Both the position numbers and the translations under genes were made by a program. From NCBI RefSeq assembly GCF_006149005.1, contig NZ_VBSL01000005.1, forward strand, positions 434,338 to 498,337: a stretch of DNA of 64,000 bases. Direction: 5' to 3'. How positions within the stretch are numbered: position 1 is the stretch's first letter; every line of letters begins with the position of its first letter. Below are positions 8,364-16,843 of this stretch, piece after piece. The DNA comes from Larkinella sp. C7. GTDB lineage: Bacteria > Bacteroidota > Bacteroidia > Cytophagales > Spirosomataceae. Below the pieces are notes generated by a model, which did no database searches, had not been told where the DNA came from, and worked only from the letters and a program-made list of their open reading frames with translations.

Positions 8364-9161
8364 ATGTACGATTCCGTATCCGTAAAAGAATTACTCGACC
8401 GAAAAGTCGGGCAGTATAACCAGCGTTCGTTTATCGAAAAAGATCCCATCAGCATTCCGCACCGGTTCAGCCGGCGGCAGGACATCGAAATTATGGGATT
8501 CTGGGCTGCCGTACTGGCCTGGGGACAACGTCCGGTCATTCTCAAAAAAGCCAGCGACCTGATCGACCGCATGGACGGCGCACCCTACGATTTTGTGCGG
8601 AACCACCAGGACACTGATCTGAAGCGGTTTTTAGACTTCAAACACCGCACGTTCAACGCGACGGATACCTTGTATTTCCTGCATTTCTTTCGCCAGTTTT
8701 ACCAGCGCCACGAAACCCTGGAGGATGCTTTCATACCTGCCTGCAACCTCGAACAAAGACCAAATGAGGTCAACTGGCACCCGGCAGGGATCTTCCTGGA
8801 AACGTTTCACAACCGGTTTTGCGACGATCCTTTTTTTCCGGATCGGACCCGCAAGCACATCGCCACGCCCACCCGAAATTCGTCCTGCAAACGGCTGAAC
8901 ATGTTTCTGCGCTGGATGGTCCGGCGCGATGAACAGGGCGTCGACTTCGGCCTCTGGAACCGCATCCGGCCGGAGCAACTCATCATTCCCATCGACGTAC
9001 ATGTGGAGCGTGTGGCCCGGAAACTGGGGCTCCTGGATCGTCCTCAAACCGACTGGAAAGCCGCCCTTGCGTTAACCGAAACCCTGAAACAATTTGATCC
9101 GGCCGATCCGGTAAAATACGATTTTGCCCTGTTTGGGCTGGGTGTGGAAGGCGAAATGTAA
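8364..9161 (+). CDS. DUF2400 / TIGR02757 family protein
   Basis: 265 residues from ATG 8364. The segments RFSRRQDIEIMGFWAAVLAWG near the start, KRLNMFLRWMVRRD in the middle and IIPIDVHVERVARKLGL further on are the conserved blocks of the TIGR02757 family. The C-terminus DPVKYDFALFGLGV is also typical. The family is widespread in Bacteroidota and some Proteobacteria; its biochemical function is not established. The spacing of helices and the PIDVHV segment recall helix-hairpin-helix DNA glycosylases, but this is inference. It is convergent with the unknown gene at 9174, with a 12-base gap. Confidence 0.82.
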   Translation: MYDSVSVKELLDRKVGQYNQRSFIEKDPISIPHRFSRRQDIEIMGFWAAVLAWGQRPVILKKASDLIDRMDGAPYDFVRNHQDTDLKRFLDFKHRTFNATDTLYFLHFFRQFYQRHETLEDAFIPACNLEQRPNEVNWHPAGIFLETFHNRFCDDPFFPDRTRKHIATPTRNSSCKRLNMFLRWMVRRDEQGVDFGLWNRIRPEQLIIPIDVHVERVARKLGLLDRPQTDWKAALALTETLKQFDPADPVKYDFALFGLGVEGEM

Positions 9162-9173
9162 GCCCGGTTTGGG

Positions 9174-10019
9174 TTACTCCAGTTTTAATCCGGGAAGATC
9201 GATCTGGTGAATAAACCACCAGTTGTTCTCATTTCCGTAACAAACCAACTTTCCCTTGTTGGTAAACAACGGTTTTTTGTCTTTCTCCCGTCCATAATGA
9301 AGGGCCAGGTGAACGGTTCCCTTCCGTTGGTTTTCGTTTAGATCAATACCTTCGATCGTCCAGCCGACAAGCAAATAGTTGTGCAGATAGGCCCGGTAGG
9401 TATCAAACTTTACAATCACATGCCGATACAAATCCTCCAGCGGATTGTTGTTGATGTAGAAATGAGGAGACAGGCAGCTTTCCAGTCGCTCATAATCATG
9501 CTCGAATAAACCAGTGAGCAATTCGTCAGCAATAAAAATACAGGAGTGCGTATAATCCGGACAATAATAATTGTAGTCGATGCTGTAACTGATGCCCGGC
9601 AATCGAATTTCTTTAACTTCCCGCTTAAAAACCATTTCGGTCAGGAACGAGTACAATTTCCGGTCGTCCGCGTTGCTGTGTGGATCTGATATGGCAATTT
9701 CAATTCCGTTGTGGGCCAGCAACAGCAGAAGCCGATCGACTTCCCGACTCACCTGACTATCCGACAACTCATGGGATGGCCGATAAACCGGGCGTCCGAT
9801 GAAGTCATAAATCGGGAGGGTTCGGGCGGTGAGCGATAGCTGGTAGTAGAGTAAGTTATGCCTCCTTTCCTTATAGTCTACAACCTCTTTCGGTAATCGT
9901 CCTTCTCCAAACACAGCCTCCCGTTCCAGGGCCTGTTTGAGCTGACTGATTTCGTTATGCGCTTTGTATATTTCATCGGGGGAAAGCACTTCTTCGGATG
10001 CAAACACGGCGAACGACAA
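9174..10019 (-). CDS. Hypothetical protein
   Basis: 281 residues if translation begins at the TTG at 10017-10019. There is no in-frame ATG near the start before the next upstream stop, so the start is uncertain. The protein has no signal peptide. Its N-terminal half is helical and charged (SPDEIYKAHNEISQLKQAL). The C-terminal part (CLSPHFYINNN, WWFIHQIDL) has the pattern of small NTF2-like ligand-binding folds, but I cannot assign a family. Base composition matches the neighbours, though codon use is somewhat richer in A and T. It stands alone between convergent and tandem neighbours. Confidence 0.6.
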   Translation of the reverse strand: MSFAVFASEEVLSPDEIYKAHNEISQLKQALEREAVFGEGRLPKEVVDYKERRHNLLYYQLSLTARTLPIYDFIGRPVYRPSHELSDSQVSREVDRLLLLLAHNGIEIAISDPHSNADDRKLYSFLTEMVFKREVKEIRLPGISYSIDYNYYCPDYTHSCIFIADELLTGLFEHDYERLESCLSPHFYINNNPLEDLYRHVIVKFDTYRAYLHNYLLVGWTIEGIDLNENQRKGTVHLALHYGREKDKKPLFTNKGKLVCYGNENNWWFIHQIDLPGLKLE

Positions 10020-10172
10020 TTTTAGGTAGTTACATAGTATAGCATTGCTTACTAAATACTATATGATGAAAAACCTCAAAAGTCACATTTTCTCTTTTCA
10101 TTTCATTAAATAATTATTCTTACCCCCTGATTGCGGACCAGTGTTGAAAACGACGGGCGTTCCGGTGGTGGT

Positions 10173-11273
10173 CTACAGGCTGTAACCCGCCATCACGCTA
10201 AATCCTTTCGTATTCTCACCGTAGGCTTTCACACTCATACCGGCCGTGATTCCGTTGCGTAGCCGGTAGAGCAGGTTATAACGCTGATAGGATGCCGGTT
10301 TATACCATTGGGGCCGAATAATGTTCCAGCCGTGGTGGGCCGCAAAAATAAAACGTCCCTGCCAGAATTCGTAACCTGCCAGAATGGTCCCCTGACGGGC
10401 ATCGGTAACGCGGCCTCTTGTCCAGGTCATGACCTGTTCCTTGAAATACCGGTCGTCCACCAGTTCGAAGCCCGCCGAAAAGGCATGGTTTCGCGTCACC
10501 CGGTACCCTCCCACCACATTCACACCAAATACCGGCAACGTCATCTCCGGCTTTGTATCCGTTTCAGGCAATACCCGCACCGACCCCATCATCAAAACCC
10601 GGCTCATCCACCGCCGGGTTAAGGGGGCGGGAACCCACAGGCGGGTGTCGGGAAAAACCGCCGGATGCAATTGGTATTGTGCTCCCAGAGCGATGGTCGG
10701 AACATTCATGCCCTGGTTGGGCAATCGCGTACCGGCGTTGGAAATATGGTTGTAGGTAGCACCGAGCGTCAGATCCCACTGCTTCGTCAGCCGGTAGTGG
10801 CCCGTAAAACTGGCGGCAATTAAAGCACTGACGGGCATGCTGAAGTGGTCATTGGTCGGATTGTCAACAGGGTCGTAAACCCGGGTCAGGTACGTGAGTC
10901 CGGCCAGGCCCCGAACCGAAAAATACAACCGGCTGCGGTAATTGATCAGGGGTTCAAAAAACAGACCGGCGCCCATCGTGCGTCCCAGCGGATCGGGATT
11001 GCGGAACGTGATGTAGTTGATATAACCCCCCACCTGCGCAAAACACTGGCAATTTTCCCAGGCCCGCCGACGCAAACTTACCTGACTATAAGCCAGTTCA
11101 ACGCCGATTGGAGTTTGCCGGGAAGCCGGAACAACTTGATTGGATTTTGAGATTCCCTGCTGCCAGGTTAAACCAAATTGCCGCTGAGCCGTTAAAGTAT
11201 CTGTGCCTACCTGTCCGAACGCCGACGACATTAACCCCGGTAAAAGCACGAGGAGCCTGTAAAAATTCCGCAT
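10173..11273 (-). CDS. PagL-like acyloxyacyl hydrolase family outer-membrane protein
   Basis: 366 residues with a signal peptide ending near AFGQ (about 20). The remainder is beta-strand rich. The sequence HISN (176-179) followed by PNQGMN (185-190) matches the H-x-S-N plus PNxG signature of PagL-type lipid A 3-O-deacylases. In PagL the catalytic residues are His, Ser and Glu. Here His176 and Ser178 are present, but no Glu is seen at the expected spacing, where the segment reads GMN. The protein is much longer than PagL (about 150), with an extra C-terminal barrel half. Activity on lipid A is therefore uncertain. Confidence 0.65.
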   Translation of the reverse strand: MRNFYRLLVLLPGLMSSAFGQVGTDTLTAQRQFGLTWQQGISKSNQVVPASRQTPIGVELAYSQVSLRRRAWENCQCFAQVGGYINYITFRNPDPLGRTMGAGLFFEPLINYRSRLYFSVRGLAGLTYLTRVYDPVDNPTNDHFSMPVSALIAASFTGHYRLTKQWDLTLGATYNHISNAGTRLPNQGMNVPTIALGAQYQLHPAVFPDTRLWVPAPLTRRWMSRVLMMGSVRVLPETDTKPEMTLPVFGVNVVGGYRVTRNHAFSAGFELVDDRYFKEQVMTWTRGRVTDARQGTILAGYEFWQGRFIFAAHHGWNIIRPQWYKPASYQRYNLLYRLRNGITAGMSVKAYGENTKGFSVMAGYSL

Positions 11274-11542
11274 AAATACTTGTCTTACAAATATTTTTTT
11301 AATTGCTATTTTTCAACAAGTTACATGCCATTTTCTATCTTTTAAAAGTTATTTTATTCAAGGTGAACACTTTATTATTTAGTACTATTTGTCATGGCTT
11401 TAATCCAAAAAAAGTCCATTTCGGGGGGACTCCCAGCGGACTGAAGCCCTACAAAAATAAAAAGTGTCTATCTTCGTATTTCCGGTTTAGTATACAAAGC
11501 GTACCCGACTATCCCCAGTTGACATCTTAATCGAATCGAAAA

Positions 11543-12508
11543 ATGCCTTTTGAAATCCACCACCAGCCTTTTGGCGCCTTTACCGAATATTCCATTCAAA
11601 ACGTCGAAACCGGCGAATTTGTCAGCCTGCTGCCCGCCCACGGTGCCATGGTCCGGCAACTGGTGCTGCGTCACCAGCGCTCAACCCAAGAGTCCAAACT
11701 GGTTTCACTCATCCGGGCTCCCAAATCGCAGCAGGCGGTGCTGGCCGACGAAACCCACGCCAGCGCCCTGCTTTTCCCGTTTCCCAGCCGCATCCGGCAC
11801 GGTATTTATGCTTTTGAGGGTGAAATGTTTACCCTCCCGATGAATGAAGCCCACCACGATAACGCCATTCACGGTTTTGTCTTTGGAAAAGCCTTTGAAC
11901 TGTATGGGCAGGAAATCAGCGAATCGGAAGCTTCGCTGACGCTCCGCTACCTCCACGACGGCTCCTACCCCGGCTACCCCTTTCCGTTTGAATTCCGAAT
12001 CCGCTATACCCTGTCATCAGCCGGCCTGACGGTGACTTACGAAGCCCGGAATACCGGTAACCGAACCGCCCCTGTCAGCTTTGGCTGGCACCCCTACTTT
12101 ACCCTGAACGAAGAACCCGTCGACCAACTGACCATTGAATTACCGGCCGCCAAGCAGGTTTTGCTGGACGACCGTCTGCTACCGGTTGGCGAAGAAATCT
12201 TCGAACAGAAAGGTGAACTGTCGCTCCGCGATCGGGTGCTGGATGCCGCATTTATCGTTGAAGAAAACAACGGAGCGGGTGTCACGACGGTTTTGCGGTC
12301 GGCCCAACAAGGGCTGCAACTGAATGTCTGGCAGGAAACCGGCCCAGGAAAATTCAAGTATCTGGTTGTGTATACCCCCGTTGGACGCGACAACATCGCC
12401 ATCGAATCGCTCACCAGCAACGTCAACGCCCTCAACAACGGCCAGGGTCTTATCGTTCTGGAACCCAACGAAGTGGCCAAAGGCACTATTCGGGTTAGTT
12501 TGAGTTAA
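11543..12508 (+). CDS. galM: Aldose 1-epimerase family protein
   Basis: 321 residues, near the usual length for the family. Typical features are RIRHGIYAFEG with the substrate-binding arginine, HHDNAIHGFVFGKAFEL with the first histidine, and VSFGWHPYFTL with the catalytic histidine. A later region (GPGKFKYLVVYTP) precedes a C-terminal glutamate in VLEPNE. Aldose 1-epimerases interconvert alpha and beta anomers of sugars; substrate preference cannot be read here. No signal peptide is present, so the protein is cytosolic. Its stop codon lies inside the heptamer repeat shared with the convergent dehydrogenase gene. Confidence 0.85.
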   Translation: MPFEIHHQPFGAFTEYSIQNVETGEFVSLLPAHGAMVRQLVLRHQRSTQESKLVSLIRAPKSQQAVLADETHASALLFPFPSRIRHGIYAFEGEMFTLPMNEAHHDNAIHGFVFGKAFELYGQEISESEASLTLRYLHDGSYPGYPFPFEFRIRYTLSSAGLTVTYEARNTGNRTAPVSFGWHPYFTLNEEPVDQLTIELPAAKQVLLDDRLLPVGEEIFEQKGELSLRDRVLDAAFIVEENNGAGVTTVLRSAQQGLQLNVWQETGPGKFKYLVVYTPVGRDNIAIESLTSNVNALNNGQGLIVLEPNEVAKGTIRVSLS

Positions 12509-12586
12509 GAGTGATGAGTTAAGAGTTGGCTGACGCATTCAATGGCTCAGGCCAACTCTTAACTCTTAACTCTTAACTCATAATTC
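12503..12586. repeat. Heptamer inverted repeat supplying two stop codons
   Basis: gagttaa-gagtgat-gagttaa-gagttgg on the left pairs with ccaactc-ttaactc-ttaactc-ttaactc on the right. The stop of the epimerase gene (12506-12508) and that of the dehydrogenase gene (12578-12580) both lie within the arms. It probably serves as a bidirectional terminator. Confidence 0.9.
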
Positions 12587-14110
12587 AAATTTAATCCCCT
12601 GCGCCAGCGGCAGTGTGGTTCCGTAGTTGATGGTGTTGGTTTGACGGCGCATGTAGGCTTTCCAGGAATCGGAGCCGGATTCGCGACCACCCCCGGTTTC
12701 TTTTTCCCCCCCGAAGGCCCCACCGATTTCGGCACCCGATGTGCCAATGTTCACGTTCGCAATGCCGCAATCCGAACCGGCGGCTGAAAGAAACCGCTCG
12801 GCTTCGCGCAAATTGAGCGTAAAAACCGCTGATGACAAGCCCTGCGGAACGCCGTTTTGCAGCGCGATGGCTTCTTCCAGCGTCTGGTATTTCAGCAAAT
12901 ACAAGATCGGCGCAAACGTCTCGTGCTGAACAATTTCGGTCTGCGCGGGCATCTCGGCAATGGCGGGCCGGACGTAACAGCCCGATTCGAAAGCGGGACC
13001 TTCCAGTACTTCACCATCGATCAGCAACCGCCCCCCCTGCTCCTTGATCTGAAACAGGGCCGATTGATACCCCGACACAGCCGCCCGGTCGATCAGCGGC
13101 CCAACGTGGTTTTGTTCCTCCAGCGGATTTCCAATGCGAAGCTGTCCGTAGGCTTTTACCAGACGCTGTTTGACATCCTCATAAACCGACTCCTGAATAA
13201 TCAGCCGTCGCGTGGACGTACACCGCTGGCCGGCAGTACCCACCGCCCCAAACACAATGGCGGGAATGGCGACGTTCAGGTCGGCATGTTGCGAAATAAT
13301 AATGGCGTTGTTTCCGCCCAGTTCGAGCAAATACCGGCCCAGCCGCCCGGCAACGGTTTGCGCCATCGCCTTGCCCATGCGCGTGGAACCGGTGGCCGAC
13401 ACCAGTGCAATCCGCGGGTCTTCCGCCAGCCACGCGCCTACCTCACGCCCCCCCGTTATCAGACACGAAACGCCTTCCGGAACCTCGTTTTGCTCCAGCA
13501 CGTCTTTGATAATCTGCTGACACGCCAAAGCCGTGAGGGGTGTTTTTTCCGACGGTTTCCAGATGCAGACGTTGCCACAGACCCAGGCCAGCATCGCGTT
13601 CCACGACCAAACCGCCACCGGAAAATTAAAGGCCGAAATAATACCCACGACACCCAGCGGATGCCACTGTTCATACATCCGGTGGTCGGGGCGCTCGCTG
13701 TGCATGGTTTGGCCGTAGAGCTGTCGCGACTGACCCACGGCAAAATCGCAGATGTCGATAATTTCCTGAACCTCACCCATCCCCTCCTGCAGAGATTTTC
13801 CCATTTCGTAGCTAACGAGCGTGCCGAGTTCTTTTTTATACTGCCGGAATTGTTCACCCATCTGTCTGACAATCTCGCCCCGTTTCGGTGCCGGAACGCT
13901 CCGCCATTCCAGGAATGCTGCCCGGGCGGTTTCCACCACCTGGTCGTAGTCTTCGTGCGTGGTGGGAAAAACGCGGGCCATCAATTGGCCGTCGACGGGT
14001 GAATACGAATCCAGCAGGTGTTCTTCCGCTGCTGAGTGCCAAAAAGCCTGGCCGGTACTGGTGCCCGACATCAGCGGCTGTGTTTTTAGTTTTTGAAGGA
14101 ATTGTTGCAT
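12578..14110 (-). CDS. Aldehyde dehydrogenase, ALDH7 / alpha-aminoadipic semialdehyde type
   Basis: 510 residues. Catalytic residues are N162 in SAFNFP, E263 in LLELGGNN and nucleophile C297 in GTAGQRCTSTR. The pattern HPLGVVGIISAFNFPVAVWSWN and the C-terminal GGAFGGEKETGGGRESGSD mark the ALDH7 (antiquitin, PaaB/AmaB) branch. That branch oxidises alpha-aminoadipic semialdehyde, which is in equilibrium with piperideine-6-carboxylate, in lysine catabolism. The enzyme is cytosolic and NAD-dependent. A saccharopine-dehydrogenase-like gene lies 7 kb away, but the two are not in one operon. Substrate is inferred from the branch only. Confidence 0.88.
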   Translation of the reverse strand: MQQFLQKLKTQPLMSGTSTGQAFWHSAAEEHLLDSYSPVDGQLMARVFPTTHEDYDQVVETARAAFLEWRSVPAPKRGEIVRQMGEQFRQYKKELGTLVSYEMGKSLQEGMGEVQEIIDICDFAVGQSRQLYGQTMHSERPDHRMYEQWHPLGVVGIISAFNFPVAVWSWNAMLAWVCGNVCIWKPSEKTPLTALACQQIIKDVLEQNEVPEGVSCLITGGREVGAWLAEDPRIALVSATGSTRMGKAMAQTVAGRLGRYLLELGGNNAIIISQHADLNVAIPAIVFGAVGTAGQRCTSTRRLIIQESVYEDVKQRLVKAYGQLRIGNPLEEQNHVGPLIDRAAVSGYQSALFQIKEQGGRLLIDGEVLEGPAFESGCYVRPAIAEMPAQTEIVQHETFAPILYLLKYQTLEEAIALQNGVPQGLSSAVFTLNLREAERFLSAAGSDCGIANVNIGTSGAEIGGAFGGEKETGGGRESGSDSWKAYMRRQTNTINYGTTLPLAQGIKFEL

Positions 14111-14174
14111 ACCGGTAATTTATTCAAAAGCCATCCGTTTGACACACCAAACGTTAACGCGGCTAATTTGTAAA

Positions 14175-14182
14175 CAAAATTA
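14175..14182 (-). promoter_or_regulatory. Possible -7 element for the ALDH7 gene
   Basis: On the minus strand the bases read TAATTTTG, a full match to TAnnTTTG and identical to the SRP RNA element, 65 bases before the start codon. No -33 TTG is visible, so this is tentative. Confidence 0.3.
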
Positions 14183-14319
14183 TTATAAAGGAACCCGCTA
14201 ATGTGATAAATATTTTTCTGCCCCGACCAATTACTAATATTTCATATCCATTTCAATTTTGTTGTCTGATAATTGCTTAACTTCCGATAATAAATCTGCT
14301 TACTAACCAATAAGTGCGT

Positions 14320-15030
14320 ATGAATAAACCAGTTACAGCTTTTTTACTATTCATTTTAATCACCACCAGCGCGATGCGTTTAGCCGCACAATCGGTTCGT
14401 GATTCCATCCGATTACAACCCGCTCCGTACGCCATTGGTTTGCAGGTGGGCTCAACCGGTCTGGGGATTCAACTCGCCAAAAGCCTCCGCCCCGACGCCC
14501 GGATTGTGGGTCGTGTCGGCGTCAGTTACTTTGCTTACGACGGTGTTTTCCGGGTAAAAGCCGGGGAGGGCAAGCTGAACATCACGCCCGATCTGGTGGT
14601 GGGTATTGCGCTGGCGTCCGTCAAGTGGCACCCGTTCAAGGGCAACCAGCTATTCGTCACCGGAGGAGCTGGCTATACGTGGCGGCCCGATTTGACCGCC
14701 AATGTAATTGCCGAGGGCAAAGTAAAATTCGGTGGCATTGAGATTTCGGAAGAAAACGTTGGTGTGGTCAACGCTTCCCTGAAGTGGAACAGTATGCTGG
14801 GCTACGCCGGTTTCGGTTACGGCCGCTCGACGCCCATCCGCCGGTTGGGTTTTGCGGTGGAGTTAGGCGCGTATTACCTCGGTTCACCCAAAGTCGATCT
14901 GCAATACACCGGTTTTCTGGAAACCACCACCATCGACGAACAAATACCGGTTATTCAGCAAAATCTAAAAAGTTATCGTTTTCTACCCTCTCTTCAATTT
15001 TTATTGACCTACGGTTTATTCAGAAGATAG
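14320..15030 (+). CDS. Predicted outer-membrane beta-barrel protein
   Basis: 236 residues from ATG 14320; an in-frame GTG two codons earlier is the alternative. A signal peptide ends near LAAQS (about 24). The rest alternates hydrophobic and polar residues with many glycines and aromatics, as in small outer-membrane barrels: ARIVGRVGVSYFAYDG, LFVTGGAGYTWRPDL. The C-terminus FLLTYGLFRR lacks a clean terminal aromatic. No family was recognised. A heptamer repeat separates it from the downstream lipoprotein gene on the same strand. Both may act in the same envelope complex, but this is inference from position only. Confidence 0.65.
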   Translation: MNKPVTAFLLFILITTSAMRLAAQSVRDSIRLQPAPYAIGLQVGSTGLGIQLAKSLRPDARIVGRVGVSYFAYDGVFRVKAGEGKLNITPDLVVGIALASVKWHPFKGNQLFVTGGAGYTWRPDLTANVIAEGKVKFGGIEISEENVGVVNASLKWNSMLGYAGFGYGRSTPIRRLGFAVELGAYYLGSPKVDLQYTGFLETTTIDEQIPVIQQNLKSYRFLPSLQFLLTYGLFRR

Positions 15031-15103
15031 ACGAAAGAAAAGAGACCACTTTCCCGTATGCGGAACGGTTGCGTCTTTCCTCTCTTGTCTCTCCTCTTTA
15101 TTC
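15029..15103. repeat. Heptamer repeat between barrel and lipoprotein genes
   Basis: The right arm tctttcc-tctcttg-tctctcc-tctttat has a 7-bp period and partly complements the left gaaagaa-aagagac stretch. It begins at the stop codon of the barrel gene. Confidence 0.65.
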
Positions 15104-15118
15104 TAAATTTATCTCCTT

Positions 15119-16738
15119 ATGAAACGTTTGTTATCAATGGTATGTGTGCTGGTGGTAGGGTTGCTCGATGCATGCCAGAATCCGGTCGAAAATGTTGAAC
15201 TCAAATTTAAAGACCCGCTGGCGGTAGCCGTTCAGGTCAAATACACGATTCCAGCGGGGTTGACACCCGATAAATTAACCGTCAAAATTGCGGGGCCGGA
15301 CGCCGAAAAAATTGTTACGACGCTCAATACCAAAAAATTCAAACTGACTTCCGACGGCAAATTGTTCCTGTGTTTGTCGCCCTCCACAACGGTCTCACCC
15401 ACGGCTCCGATTCGGTTCAACATCGTGACCCTGGCCGATGAGCTGGTCGATAACATTCAGGAAATCAGGCTGGAAAACACAACACCCCGCAACCTGACCA
15501 TCCCGTTGCTAAGTACGAAAAACAACGCCGAACCCGCTCAACAATCGTTCAAGAGCAGCGACAACGGGACGGTGCAAACGGCGGCTACGGTGCAGACGAA
15601 AGCCGAACCCAACGTGACCCAGGCGACCGTCACGGTGCCACAGGGCAGTGAGGTGAAAGACGTAGCCGGCCAGCCGGTGGGTGGCGACCTGACCGTAACG
15701 GCCGATCCCATCAACAACAGTTCCACGCCAAAGGCGGTTTCTGAATTACCGGGCAACGGCATCATCAACGCATCGACGCCCGCCGGTGGTTTTCTCGGCA
15801 ATCAGCAGGTGCTTTCAGTAGCCGGTGGAGCCCACATAACGGTCTATAACGACGAGTATCAACTCGCGAAAACGTTTTCGAAACCGATCCGGATTTCCTT
15901 TGCCCTCAATTCGCAGATGATGAACCCGACACTGGGACGAAACATCCAGCCGGGAGATGTCATTCCGTTGTTCAGCTTCGATGAAGTTGCCAATAAATGG
16001 ACGCGGGAAGAACCCGGCAAGGTGCAGCGGGCGGCCAATGGCAGCCTGGAATACGCGGCCGACATCAGCCACCTTTCACTCTGGGTGGCGGCTTTCACCG
16101 AAGAAGTTTGCGAAGATGGCCCAACGTTCAAATTTGTCAGTAACTACCCCGACCGCAGCCCGGCCTACCGTGTGGAAGCCATCGACCAGGACGGCAACAT
16201 CGTGGTACGCGCCGGAAATCCGCTCACCTTTTCCACGGCCATCAACAACGGCAGTTCGGTTCGGCTGACCAACCTGAAAAGAGGGTTGAGAATCCGGCTT
16301 CGGTTGTACGACAATGCCAGCAAAGCCTACGTGTCGCCCGAAATCGACGCCTGTGCCAACAGCGAGGTCTCGTTCGATCTGAAAGCGGTTCCCTACACGC
16401 CACTGCCGCCCGCAGCGCCCGACAGCCGGCGGGAAGTGACCATTTTCTTCAACTTCAAGTGCGGCCCCAATGGTGTGAATCCGGACAAATTGCCGTTTAA
16501 AGTCCTGTATGCACAATACAGGGCAGCCGGTAGCCAGGACGACTGGCAGGACCTGCCCACGCTGGCGTTTCCTTCGCTCAGTGCGAAAGTGATGATCCAG
16601 CTCAACAAGGCGTATGACCTGAGAGCCGGTTCCATTCCGGATCGCCTGGATATTGAAATCAACAATTACACCGTCACCAGCACAAGCTGGCCAATTAACT
16701 TCACGACGGAAGAAAGTAAACAGTATTGCAATCCGTAA
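15119..16738 (+). CDS. Large surface lipoprotein of unknown function
   Basis: 539 residues. The N-terminus MKRLLSMVCVLVVGLLDAC is a lipoprotein signal with acylated Cys19. Residues 30-150 are beta-rich. Residues 160-330 contain TVTVPQGSEVKDVAGQPVGGDL, then SFDEVANKWTREEPGK and ISHLSLWVAAF. This order, a carboxy-terminal sheet ending in a 'fits the mean, then SHLSxW' pattern, resembles the ectodomain seen in CILP/FAM171-like proteins; that comparison is from memory. The C-terminal 200 residues look like further beta-sandwich domains. There are no obvious catalytic residues. It lies 88 bases after the barrel gene on the same strand. Confidence 0.68.
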   Translation: MKRLLSMVCVLVVGLLDACQNPVENVELKFKDPLAVAVQVKYTIPAGLTPDKLTVKIAGPDAEKIVTTLNTKKFKLTSDGKLFLCLSPSTTVSPTAPIRFNIVTLADELVDNIQEIRLENTTPRNLTIPLLSTKNNAEPAQQSFKSSDNGTVQTAATVQTKAEPNVTQATVTVPQGSEVKDVAGQPVGGDLTVTADPINNSSTPKAVSELPGNGIINASTPAGGFLGNQQVLSVAGGAHITVYNDEYQLAKTFSKPIRISFALNSQMMNPTLGRNIQPGDVIPLFSFDEVANKWTREEPGKVQRAANGSLEYAADISHLSLWVAAFTEEVCEDGPTFKFVSNYPDRSPAYRVEAIDQDGNIVVRAGNPLTFSTAINNGSSVRLTNLKRGLRIRLRLYDNASKAYVSPEIDACANSEVSFDLKAVPYTPLPPAAPDSRREVTIFFNFKCGPNGVNPDKLPFKVLYAQYRAAGSQDDWQDLPTLAFPSLSAKVMIQLNKAYDLRAGSIPDRLDIEINNYTVTSTSWPINFTTEESKQYCNP

Positions 16739-16744
16739 GGTAGG

Positions 16745-16830
16745 GGAATGCTGAATGTAAAATGATGAATGCTGAATGTAAAAGTGTTTCAGAGCGCCTG
16801 ACTACTTTTCCATTCAGCATTCTCTTTTTA
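16745..16830. repeat. Heptamer inverted repeat between lipoprotein and PepSY genes
   Basis: Units gaatgct, gaatgta, aaatgat repeat with a 7-bp period and are answered by ttttcca-ttcagca-ttctctt. It lies between convergent genes and may terminate both. Confidence 0.8.
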
Positions 16831-16843
16831 TCCTGTCAACCGC

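Noticed and set aside
12857-14002. 381-residue open frame antisense to the ALDH7 gene
   Set aside because: The minus-strand gene has all catalytic residues; the plus frame has no family motif and an excess of Arg, Pro and His.
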